In this document: positions 43,263 to 50,977 of the stretch, in pieces | Numbering within the stretch: position 1 is the stretch's first letter | How the letters are laid out: every line of letters starts with the position of its first letter | NCBI GenBank assembly: GCA_965215765.1 | Contig: OZ244118.1 | Coordinates: 558,001 to 622,000, forward strand | Direction of reading: 5' to 3' | DNA length: 64,000 nt | Source: G965212025 sp965215765 | GTDB lineage: Bacteria; Pseudomonadota; Gammaproteobacteria; Poriferisulfidales; Oxydemutatoraceae | Notes under the pieces: model-generated | Database searches by the model: none | What the model was told of the DNA's origin: nothing | The model's input: only the letters and a program-made list of their open reading frames with translations | Translations under genes and position numbers: made by a program

Positions 43263-44592
43263 AGACGGCGAGCATGCCGATCATCAACAGTTGCAACGCC
43301 ACGAATGGCGCACTTCCCCGGTATATATCCTGAGTCTTGATGCTTGGCGGCGCGACACCTCGTAAATAAAACAAGGCGAACCCGAAAGGTGGTGTCAAAA
43401 AAGAAGTTTGCAGGTTTATTGCCATGAGGACGCCAAGCCATATTGGGTCAGCACCCATCGCCAGCAGCGCGGGAGCCACGATGGGAACCACAACCAATGT
43501 GATTTCAATGAAGTCCAAAACAAAGCCCAAGACAAACATGAGCAACATGACGAAAGCCAGTGCTGCGAAGTATCCTCCCGGGAGATCAGACAAAAAGTCG
43601 TTGATGACGATGTCGCCGCCGTAGCCACGAAATACCAGAGAGAAAAAAGTGGCTCCTATCAGGATCATGAAGACCATGCAGCTGGTTCGCGTGGCTTCGC
43701 TGACAATCTCTTTTAGCAGCTTACGGGACAGTCGCCGTTGCAGCCACGCCAGCAGCAGAACTCCGGTGGCACCGATTGACGCCGCCTCGGTCGGGGTTGC
43801 GACACCGAAAAAGATTGATCCCAAGACCAGGAAAATCAGACCCATAGGTGCGAGAAGGGTTTTGAAGGTTTCGCTGAAAGAGGGATGTTCCTGCAGGTCT
43901 GAATTACTGGTTCCGCTCGCAGGGAAGGCATCCGAGTTCAGGTACGTGTAAAAAAACAGGTAGGCCAGATACAAAGCCACCAAGCCTAGTCCAGGGATCA
44001 GGGCACCGGCAAACAGGTCTGTTATGGAAACGGACTCAGGGGAAAAAATTCCCTGTTCCAGCTGGGATTTCTGGTAGGCGGAAGAAATCGCGTCTCCGAG
44101 CAAAATCAGAGCGATCGAGGGGGGGATGATCTGACCTAGTGTCCCGGACGCGCAAACGATTCCCGAAGCCAGACTCGGCTTGTATCCCTGCTTCAGCATG
44201 ACTGGCAGGGAGAGCAATCCCATGGTGACGACCGTGGCACCGACGATGCCGCTACTCGCAGCAAGCAGTGCCCCGATTATCACCACCGCAAAGCCCAGGC
44301 TCCCTTTGTGGCCTGCTAACAGCGCGCTGGTTTTGCTTAGCAGATTCTCGGCGATACGGCTTTTTTGTAACGTGACTCCCATGACGATGAACAAAGGGAT
44401 CGCCAGCAAAGTCGTGTTGGTGAAGATGCCGTAAACCCGGCTATTGACTGCCGACAAGATGGCGGCGTCAAAGTTTCCGCTGAGAATTCCAAAAAACGCG
44501 AAAAGCAGAGAGGCACCGGCCAAGGTAAATGCGACCGGAAAGCCCAGCAAAAGCAGCAGGATGACGCCCGCGAACAGGGCGAGGGCAATCAA
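43222..44592 (-). CDS. dctM: TRAP transporter large permease DctM
   Basis: DctM is the sodium-coupled channel subunit of the TRAP system in the inner membrane. The 456-residue protein has about 12 membrane segments, starting LALFAGVILLLLLGFPVAFTL, with the family's SGIVGATVVTMGLLSLP, GTLGQIIPPSIALIL, and ATPTEAASIGATGVLLLAW, and near the end NLQTSFLTPPFGFALFYLRG, a typical DctM segment. Length is normal. TTG 44592 overlaps the dctQ stop as TTGA. Its stop lies within the U-run of a terminator. Together with dctQ and the plus-strand dctP it forms one transporter, though the genes converge. Confidence 0.95.
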   Translation of the reverse strand: MIALALFAGVILLLLLGFPVAFTLAGASLLFAFFGILSGNFDAAILSAVNSRVYGIFTNTTLLAIPLFIVMGVTLQKSRIAENLLSKTSALLAGHKGSLGFAVVIIGALLAASSGIVGATVVTMGLLSLPVMLKQGYKPSLASGIVCASGTLGQIIPPSIALILLGDAISSAYQKSQLEQGIFSPESVSITDLFAGALIPGLGLVALYLAYLFFYTYLNSDAFPASGTSNSDLQEHPSFSETFKTLLAPMGLIFLVLGSIFFGVATPTEAASIGATGVLLLAWLQRRLSRKLLKEIVSEATRTSCMVFMILIGATFFSLVFRGYGGDIVINDFLSDLPGGYFAALAFVMLLMFVLGFVLDFIEITLVVVPIVAPALLAMGADPIWLGVLMAINLQTSFLTPPFGFALFYLRGVAPPSIKTQDIYRGSAPFVALQLLMIGMLAVWPGLATWLPGLLF

Positions 44593-45104
44593 CGGTTTTT
44601 AAGCAGTACGCCGGTGTTGCCGATGAATGAGGCCAGGCTTTGTAGCAGCAGCAGAGCAGCCATGAGCGGCAGCAAGGATTTTAATAAAAAAACCAGAGGA
44701 AGTCCGCCCGCTTCGGGAGAGGTTTCCAGGACACTCCAGGATCGTGTCACATAGCTGAAACTCAGAACCAGCATGGTGATGCAAAACGGCATCAGCAGAA
44801 CCAGCAGGCCAAAGCAATTGACCCAGGCCTGATGTCGTGGGCTCATGTTCCGATAAAAGATGTCCACCCTGACATGGCGGTCTTCCTTCATGACGCCAGC
44901 CATGCACAAAGCCAATATGGTGGCGTGCAGGTACACGCTCATTTCTTGCAAATCGATGCGGCCGTAATCAAATGCATAGCGCAGCACAGCTACTGCGAAA
45001 GTCAGGAGGGTCAGAGGCAGAATAAGCCAGACGGCAAAGCTTTCGGTGCGAGCGATGAAAGTTTCCAGAGCTTTGCGGATCGTGTCCAGCTTCTGCGTGC
45101 CCAT
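44589..45104 (-). CDS. dctQ: TRAP transporter small permease DctQ
   Basis: The 171-residue protein has four membrane segments (around residues 20-40, 55-75, 90-110 and 130-155), as expected for DctQ, which scaffolds DctM and DctP. HATILALCMAGVMKEDRHVRVD is the typical second-segment motif. AGGA lies six bases before ATG 45104. It starts 14 bases after the thrB stop and overlaps dctM, so the three are one transcript. Confidence 0.92.
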   Translation of the reverse strand: MGTQKLDTIRKALETFIARTESFAVWLILPLTLLTFAVAVLRYAFDYGRIDLQEMSVYLHATILALCMAGVMKEDRHVRVDIFYRNMSPRHQAWVNCFGLLVLLMPFCITMLVLSFSYVTRSWSVLETSPEAGGLPLVFLLKSLLPLMAALLLLQSLASFIGNTGVLLKNR

Positions 45105-45117
45105 TCCGCTTCCTGCC

Positions 45118-46077
45118 TTAGGATTGCACTTTTGCGGATTCTGTTACGGCGGCGGCGCAGTCCCTGTGAAAGCGCAAAATATTTTTGAAGTAATCGGGGT
45201 CTTTGATTTGTGTCAGCTGTCCCGACTTGGGGAACAGTTTGCTGTTCAGACGCGAAATCCAGAAGCGCAGTGCGGCGCGGCGCAGCGCGTCCCGCCAGAC
45301 ACGTTCTTCCCCGGTTTCGAGCATTCGTCTGGCACAGTAGCCTTGCATCAAGGCGTGGAGCCGCTGCTCTTCCAGCCTTCCGCGTTCGTCGAAACACCAG
45401 GCATTGACGGTGACCGCAAGGTCATAAACCAGCGCGTCATCACCGGCATAATAAAAATCCAGTATGCCGGTCAGTGTGTGGCCGGAAAACAGTACATTGT
45501 CCGGAAACAGATCCGCGTGAATGGTTCCCTGTGGCAACATGCCCAGAGACAGTTTTTGTTGATGAGCCAGCTCACTATGCAAAAGCGTGCTGTCTTCAGG
45601 TGCCAACAAAGGCAGGATCTGATTTCCGCTTTTTATGCACCAGGCGAGTCCGCGAACGTTCTCACAGCGATGCATGAAATTTTTCATTGCCAAGTGCATT
45701 GCTGCGAGCGCGTCACCCGCCAGACGACAGTGCGAGACGGTCGGGGAGTTAACTGTATGCCCGGAAAGGTACGCCACCAAAACCGCAGGTTTTCCGCTTA
45801 ATTCCTGCAGGTAGTGGCCGTCCACGTCGGCAACCGGGTACGGTGCCGGCAACCCCGCCCGCGCGACATGCGCCATGAGTGCCAGATAGTAGGGCAATTC
45901 ATGGTGTTCCAACCACTCAAACAGGGTCAACACGTACCGACCGTTGCTGGTCTCGACGCTGTAATTGGTGTTTTCTACGCCTTCACTGATGCCGTGCAGG
46001 CTGACCAGCTTGCCGATGGCGTAACGGTCAAGATATTTCTCGACCTGGGTTTCAGTGAGGTGGGTATATACAGACAC
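45118..46077 (-). CDS. thrB: Homoserine kinase (ThrB type II)
   Basis: This enzyme phosphorylates homoserine in threonine synthesis. It is of the choline-kinase-like fold used by many Proteobacteria, not the GHMP type of E. coli. Start: VYTHLTETQVEKYLDRYAIG and GISEGVENTNYSVETSNGRYVLTLFE; catalytic loop GTIHADLFPDNVLF with the Asp and Asn; metal site GILDFYYAGDD. At 319 residues it is full length. GTG 46077 with AAGG upstream is the start. Its link with TRAP genes is positional only. Confidence 0.93.
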   Translation of the reverse strand: MSVYTHLTETQVEKYLDRYAIGKLVSLHGISEGVENTNYSVETSNGRYVLTLFEWLEHHELPYYLALMAHVARAGLPAPYPVADVDGHYLQELSGKPAVLVAYLSGHTVNSPTVSHCRLAGDALAAMHLAMKNFMHRCENVRGLAWCIKSGNQILPLLAPEDSTLLHSELAHQQKLSLGMLPQGTIHADLFPDNVLFSGHTLTGILDFYYAGDDALVYDLAVTVNAWCFDERGRLEEQRLHALMQGYCARRMLETGEERVWRDALRRAALRFWISRLNSKLFPKSGQLTQIKDPDYFKNILRFHRDCAAAVTESAKVQS

Positions 46078-46465
46078 GAATGACCTTGCGCTCGTAATAT
46101 ATCAAAGTAACGGTCGCCTCTGCACCAAGCTTTGCGAGACATAAGTTCGAGCGTTGTGTCCTGTTTTGCGATGAACTTGAGGTGCTCGGCAAAGAATGCG
46201 GCAAGACCATGGTGCGTAGCAGAGCGATCAAGTCCGGTCTGTCCTCACAGGCTCGTTTTCAGCAAAGACCCAACTCATGGGAGATGTGGTGAGAGATTGC
46301 GCGCGTTGAGCGGTGAAATTTTATACGTTGCTTTGGCGTTTGGAGCAGTGCTGGCAAGCGTGTGGCAGGCAAAGGGCAGAGACAAGGGGGAGCCATCGCT
46401 TCTTGTAGGCTTTTAACTTTGGAAGTACGATTGCCGGCACTTTACAGCAGTCAATCTCAAGCTGC
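46078..46465. other. Intergenic stretch before the AAA-protease operon
   Basis: It contains the promoters of thrB (minus) and of the operon (plus), which I cannot assign. A frame at 46132-46416 has no ribosome site and no recognisable domain, and I do not call it. Confidence 0.4.
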
Positions 46466-46690
46466 ATGAGCGACAGAAAAAAAGAAAATCAGAGCGGAGG
46501 AAATGGCGTCCCTGAGCCTGTTACGTATGCCTGTCGGACTGGGATGTTCAAAAACAATGGTTTTCTGGAATTGAACAATGTCGCACCCCCATTCCAATCG
46601 GGGCGATCCGGCACACATAGTTCGCTTGTAGCCAATGTGCCAGGCATCTTTACCCGGTACGCCATGACCATGGCGAAGATGGAAATCTGA
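46466..46690 (+). CDS. Small protein upstream of the AAA ATPase (74 aa)
   Basis: The frame ends TGA overlapping the next ATG (TGATG), so it would be translationally coupled to the ATPase. The peptide begins MSDRKKENQSGGNG and has no domain or signal I recognise. No good ribosome site precedes its ATG. The tight coupling is the only reason to believe it; it could be a third component of the ATPase-protease pair. Confidence 0.4.
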   Translation: MSDRKKENQSGGNGVPEPVTYACRTGMFKNNGFLELNNVAPPFQSGRSGTHSSLVANVPGIFTRYAMTMAKMEI

Positions 46691-47691
46691 TGGCAAGAGC
46701 AGATTTACTGGTGAAAATGTTCAGGAGCGTCAGCTCGGACGATCAGTCAACATTTCGCAGGCTTGCCGATGCCGTGATACAGGAAGAAAAAGCCAAGGGG
46801 CACCAAATTCTGGCGGAACGCCTGACCAAAGCACTGATGCCTTATTCGAGTCGAACCAGGCGTGGCCTTGGTTCCAGGGAAAGCAAAAGCAATGGACAGT
46901 GCCAGGATTTGTTCTACGAAATCATACCCGAGCGTACGCTGGACAGTCTGGTTTTGTCGGACGCAACCCGCAGTCTGATTACCGGCGCAGTGGAAGAACA
47001 GCATCGCGCCGAGTTGTTGCATTCCTACAATCTTCGCGCCTGCAATCGGATTCTGCTCGCAGGGCCACCGGGCAACGGTAAGACAAGTCTGGCTGAAGCT
47101 TTAGCCCATGAGTTGATGTACCCCTTGGTGGTGATTCGCTACGAAACTTTGGTTGGCAGCTACCTGGGAGAAACGTCGGGGCGCTTGATGCGCGTTCTGG
47201 AACACGCGAAGACGCAGCGGTGCGTACTGTTTTTCGATGAATTTGAGACGCTTGGCAAAGAGCGTGGCGACACCAACGAAACGGGTGAAATCAAGCGTGT
47301 GGTGAGTTCGCTTCTTTTGCAAATTGATGCGTTGCCTGATTACGTTGTGATCGTTGCCGCCAGTAATCATCCAGAGTTGCTCGACAGAGCGGTATGGAGG
47401 CGTTTTCAGTTGCACATTGAATTGCCTGCTCCGAGTCAGCGGCAATTGACGCAACACATTGAGGCTATCAGCAAACGCAGTCGGGTTCACTTTGGTTATG
47501 CCCCGGAGACCTTGGCAAGACGGATGAAAGGCGTGAATTTTTCAGAGGTGGAGGAATTTTGCCTAAGCATAGTGCGCCGAGCGGTGCTTGATGGAAACAC
47601 AGACAATGCAAAATCCATAACCAAACTGAAACTGGGACAATGGCAAGGTCGCTCACGGGTTGTTTCAAGCGGGCGGGTTAAAGGCGAGTAG
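46690..47691 (+). CDS. AAA+ ATPase paired with a subtilisin-like protease
   Basis: The 333-residue protein has an N-terminal helical part (LLVKMFRSVSSDDQSTFRRL) seen in ATPases that accompany S8 proteases. Its AAA core includes Walker A LLAGPPGNGKTSLAEALAHEL (about residues 120-140), Walker B RCVLFFDEFETLG, sensor 1 IVAASNHPELLDRAVWRRF with an arginine finger, and a C-terminal lid. It likely acts on or with the protease, for example as regulator, antitoxin or unfoldase. The ATG overlaps the stop of a 74-codon frame, and the protease starts three bases after its stop. The pair recurs in bacterial accessory islands; its role is not established. Confidence 0.85.
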   Translation: MARADLLVKMFRSVSSDDQSTFRRLADAVIQEEKAKGHQILAERLTKALMPYSSRTRRGLGSRESKSNGQCQDLFYEIIPERTLDSLVLSDATRSLITGAVEEQHRAELLHSYNLRACNRILLAGPPGNGKTSLAEALAHELMYPLVVIRYETLVGSYLGETSGRLMRVLEHAKTQRCVLFFDEFETLGKERGDTNETGEIKRVVSSLLLQIDALPDYVVIVAASNHPELLDRAVWRRFQLHIELPAPSQRQLTQHIEAISKRSRVHFGYAPETLARRMKGVNFSEVEEFCLSIVRRAVLDGNTDNAKSITKLKLGQWQGRSRVVSSGRVKGE

Positions 47692-47694
47692 CTC

Positions 47695-50493
47695 TTGGCT
47701 GCCGATTTGCCTCTTTTGCTTTTCCCCTCGGCACGGCGGATCAAGCTTAAGTCCAGGCCGGGTTTTGCGCGAGACCCCCTCCTGCATCACCCTAAATTTG
47801 GTGAGCAAAAGAAGAGGATAGGTGAGCAGTTAAAAGAAGTGACAGAGCATGTTTATAAGGGAAGCCCGAGCGGCTCACTTGCTGGAATGGAACCCGAGAC
47901 AGTGCTGGTCATAGAGATTGTCGGGATGGTTGAAGGGTTTAAGCAGGCAATTAATAAGGTAGACGGGTGGGAGTGGCTTGGGGAGTGGGGTGTTGAAGAA
48001 ATCGAGGAAGGCGCAGGCTTTTATAAAGGAATCACCAAGAGGAAGCGCACCGGAAAACCACTGAAAGGAATGACCTTCCAGTCTGTCGAAATCCAAGAAA
48101 AAATCGAGGCGGGCGCAGGCTTTCATAAAGAAATCACCAAGGGGGAGCGCAGCGGAAAACCACTGAAAGGAATGACCTTCCTGTCAGTCGGAAACAAAGA
48201 TGGCTACAAGGAGTTGCTGAAGTTATGGGAGGACTGGAAGAAGGGAGAAGGAAGCAGTAAATACTTGCCGCATGGGAAGAAGAAGTGGGGAAAAGTGTTT
48301 ACTTGGGTCAGGAATATACGCCGTTGGGGGGCTCCAGAAGTTCTACACGAGACTGGCATGGTGGAACACTGGGCAAAAGACGTTGAAACGTGGGATTCGG
48401 AAAGGGTTTTCCAAATCGAATTGTTTTACCGGCAGGATGAAGCGAAGCGGAAAGAGGCCGAAGAAGCGGTTCGGAAGAAATTGGAGGATGAAGGTGGGAA
48501 GGTTATTGGTAAATTCCTTGATATGGAGGAAATTCGCTTTCATGCAGTCAAGGCTAAATTGCCCGGTGCCAAGATAAAAGATCTGATCAAAAAGCTGGGT
48601 GGAGACGATCTTGAAACCAGTATCCCGTTATTCAATTTATCTGTTGTGATGTACGTACGGCCGACTGGGCAGAGCATGGTAAGTATTGATGAGGAGGATG
48701 GCGTAGAAGGAGAGTTTTCAAAAATACTGCCAGACCCCGAATTGTCCTCGATAGTAGCGATTCTGGACGGTGTCCCCAACCTTCAACATGAGGCACTACG
48801 CGATCGTTTGCGATTTGATGACCCTGATGATCTGGAGACAGAATACCAGCCAGGCGAGAAATGCCATGGCACAGCAATCGCTTCACTGGTGGTGCATGGG
48901 GAGAACCCAAGCGGACAATCCACTCCTTTGGTGAGGCCGGTTTATTGTCTGCCGGTAATGCAAGCTGACACTACGAACAGAGGAGACGAGGGTTTCCCGG
49001 ACGAGATTTTTTATGAAGAGCGCACGGAGAAAGCTGTCCGGCACATGTTTGAAAGCCAAGGGGACGAGGAGCCTGCCGCACCCGACATTAAAGTTATAAA
49101 TTTTTCGCTGGGCGATCTGTCTCGTCCCTTTATCCGTACGCCAAGTCCGTGGGCGAGATTGCTGGATCATTTGTCATGGAAACACAGGGTGTTGTTTTGC
49201 GTGAGTGTGGGGAACTTCGTCGGCAAGATAGAACTAGACATCAAGGGCGATGAATTTGTCAAATTGCCCGAAGGAGAAAAAGTTAAGTGCACCATGTCGG
49301 TCATCACGAAACAGTTAACCGAGAGGCGCCTGATTTCTCCGGCTGAGTCGCTGAATGCTTTGACTGTTGGTGCTATTCACGACGACAAATCCGTGGACTA
49401 TCCTTTAAATAAGCGCGTAGATTTGTTGCCGAACGATTCTCCGCCAGCCATCACGAAGCAGTTATTCCAGGGGAGTCTGTTTTCTCCGGCGAAATCGCCG
49501 AATGCGCTGCCTAGTCCTGTTTCTCGCTTCGGTCACGGCTTTCGGCGTTCAATCAAGCCTGAGGTATTGTTTCCGGGAGGTCGTCAGCTCTACGTGAGGC
49601 CGCCCAAGAGAAGTGGGCGGTCTTTTAAAGTTTCAAAAACAATTTCTGCGCCTGGGCAAAAAGTCGCCTGGGATAGCAGCAAAGAGGGAACGCTTAATGA
49701 AACAGCCTACGCTAGGGGTACCAGCTACGCGACTGCACTGGCGACGCACGGTGCAGCCAAGATTTATGAAGTATTGACAGGTTTGCGTAGAGCAAATGGT
49801 GAAGGAATTCCGAATGAGCTGATGTCAGTACTCATAAAAACCTTGTTGGTGCATGGTGCACAACAAGGTGACCGAGTTCGGTCTGTGCTCGAAAATCTGT
49901 TGAAACCCTCGGTGGGCTCGTACCAGCTCAAGGAAGGTATTGCGCGATTTATCGGTTATGGTTCAGTAGATATTGAGCGCGTTCTGGCGTGTGCAGAGTA
50001 TCGTGGCACGACCTTGGGATTTGGAGAAATTCAAGAGAAACAGGTGCATGAGTATGACTTCCCGTTGCCACAAGGTCTGTCTGGAAGCAAAGCGTGGCGC
50101 CGCATGGTGGTCACGCTGGCGTGGTTTTCCCCGATAAATTTAGGTCACCGTAATTTGCGAGAGGCGAAGCTTGACTTTGGCCCCACCCAGAAATGGGGAG
50201 AAACGCCTTTGGGACTGGAGAGAACAGATTCAGATCACAATCAGGTAAAGCGCGGCACAGTGCAGCACGAGGTTTTAGTGGGAGAAAGTGAGGTGTCACA
50301 GTACAAGGAAGACGGCAACATCAAGTTGCAGGTTACGTGTAAGGCGGACGCTTGCGAGAGTTTGAGCGAGAGCTTGAGCAACAGCAACGGTATTCCTTAT
50401 GGTCTGGCTGTCACGCTGGAAGTGGCAGAAGGTGTGCAAATCCCTGTCTATCAGCAAATGCGTACCAGAATTCATGGAAAAATTCGTGTCTGA
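47695..50493 (+). CDS. Subtilisin-like serine protease (S8), partner of the AAA ATPase
   Basis: The 932-residue protein has an N-terminal region of about 330 residues, then a subtilase domain: Asp in SIVAILDGVP, His in CHGTAIASLVVHGE, oxyanion/substrate segment FCVSVGN and Ser in ARGTSYATALATHGAA. The triad is complete. The last 200 residues are beta-rich. No signal peptide is visible, so it acts in the cytoplasm. TTG 47695 is the start. Two in-frame tandem duplications lie in it: 34 codons in the N-terminal part (AGFYKGITKRKRTGKPLKG/AGFHKEITKGERSGKPLKG) and 49 codons in the protease domain (ITKQL...SPA). It probably needs its ATPase for control. Confidence 0.88.
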   Translation: MAADLPLLLFPSARRIKLKSRPGFARDPLLHHPKFGEQKKRIGEQLKEVTEHVYKGSPSGSLAGMEPETVLVIEIVGMVEGFKQAINKVDGWEWLGEWGVEEIEEGAGFYKGITKRKRTGKPLKGMTFQSVEIQEKIEAGAGFHKEITKGERSGKPLKGMTFLSVGNKDGYKELLKLWEDWKKGEGSSKYLPHGKKKWGKVFTWVRNIRRWGAPEVLHETGMVEHWAKDVETWDSERVFQIELFYRQDEAKRKEAEEAVRKKLEDEGGKVIGKFLDMEEIRFHAVKAKLPGAKIKDLIKKLGGDDLETSIPLFNLSVVMYVRPTGQSMVSIDEEDGVEGEFSKILPDPELSSIVAILDGVPNLQHEALRDRLRFDDPDDLETEYQPGEKCHGTAIASLVVHGENPSGQSTPLVRPVYCLPVMQADTTNRGDEGFPDEIFYEERTEKAVRHMFESQGDEEPAAPDIKVINFSLGDLSRPFIRTPSPWARLLDHLSWKHRVLFCVSVGNFVGKIELDIKGDEFVKLPEGEKVKCTMSVITKQLTERRLISPAESLNALTVGAIHDDKSVDYPLNKRVDLLPNDSPPAITKQLFQGSLFSPAKSPNALPSPVSRFGHGFRRSIKPEVLFPGGRQLYVRPPKRSGRSFKVSKTISAPGQKVAWDSSKEGTLNETAYARGTSYATALATHGAAKIYEVLTGLRRANGEGIPNELMSVLIKTLLVHGAQQGDRVRSVLENLLKPSVGSYQLKEGIARFIGYGSVDIERVLACAEYRGTTLGFGEIQEKQVHEYDFPLPQGLSGSKAWRRMVVTLAWFSPINLGHRNLREAKLDFGPTQKWGETPLGLERTDSDHNQVKRGTVQHEVLVGESEVSQYKEDGNIKLQVTCKADACESLSESLSNSNGIPYGLAVTLEVAEGVQIPVYQQMRTRIHGKIRV
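48013..48216 (+). repeat. In-frame 102-bp duplication in the protease gene
   Basis: Two units starting with GCAGGCTTT at 48013 and 48115 give 34-residue repeats (KPLKGMTFQSV and KPLKGMTFLSV). The length is a multiple of three. Confidence 0.85.
49303..49511 (+). repeat. In-frame 147-bp duplication in the protease domain
   Basis: ATCACGAA at 49303 and 49450 begin similar 60-base blocks, decoding to ITKQLTERRLISPAESLNAL and ITKQLFQGSLFSPAKSPNAL. The spacing of 147 bases inserts 49 codons between the oxyanion region and the catalytic Ser. Confidence 0.75.
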
Positions 50494-50977
50494 TTGGCGA
50501 CTGGCCTGCCCACTGGTTTTTATGCTTTTCCAGGCTCAGTCCTGAGTTCTGTTATATCTTGTGTCGGCAGCCGGGTGACCGAGCCTTGTCCGAACCACTT
50601 GCTGCAAGCGCAGTGGTTGGGCGCAACCATGCTTGATGGCTGCAGTTCGGCATGAAACCGACAACATTGATGCCCATGCTCTGGATGATGCTCTGCTGTT
50701 AAGTTCTTTGGCACGAGGTGGAGAGGTTTTGTTCTTGGGTAGGGATTTCGCCTTGAGTGACTGCTGTTGACTGGCTGTTCAACGTTGTCTGCTGCTGAGA
50801 ATTGTCGATGGTGCTTTATGCTGGTGTTTCTCACTGGTCGCGATATGGTGATGGCGAGGTGCGGTCGGAAGTGGTGGTGCAGGCGGCGGGACGGTTACCA
50901 ATGAGGGTGAGATTTGGGGAGTTCAGAAAGCCTCGGGGCATTTGTCGTCTGGCTTACTGGATCTTGCGGGTGAGATC
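50494..50977. other. Intergenic stretch before polA
   Basis: I see no gene. Frames on the minus strand at 50520-50834 have no support. The polA promoter must lie here. Confidence 0.4.

Noticed and set aside
46132..46416. 94-codon frame before the AAA-protease operon
   Set aside because: Its composition is unusual, with many Cys and Arg, and there is no start signal or coupling.
50520..50834. 104-codon minus-strand frame before polA
   Set aside because: Low-complexity composition, no ribosome site and no recognisable domain.
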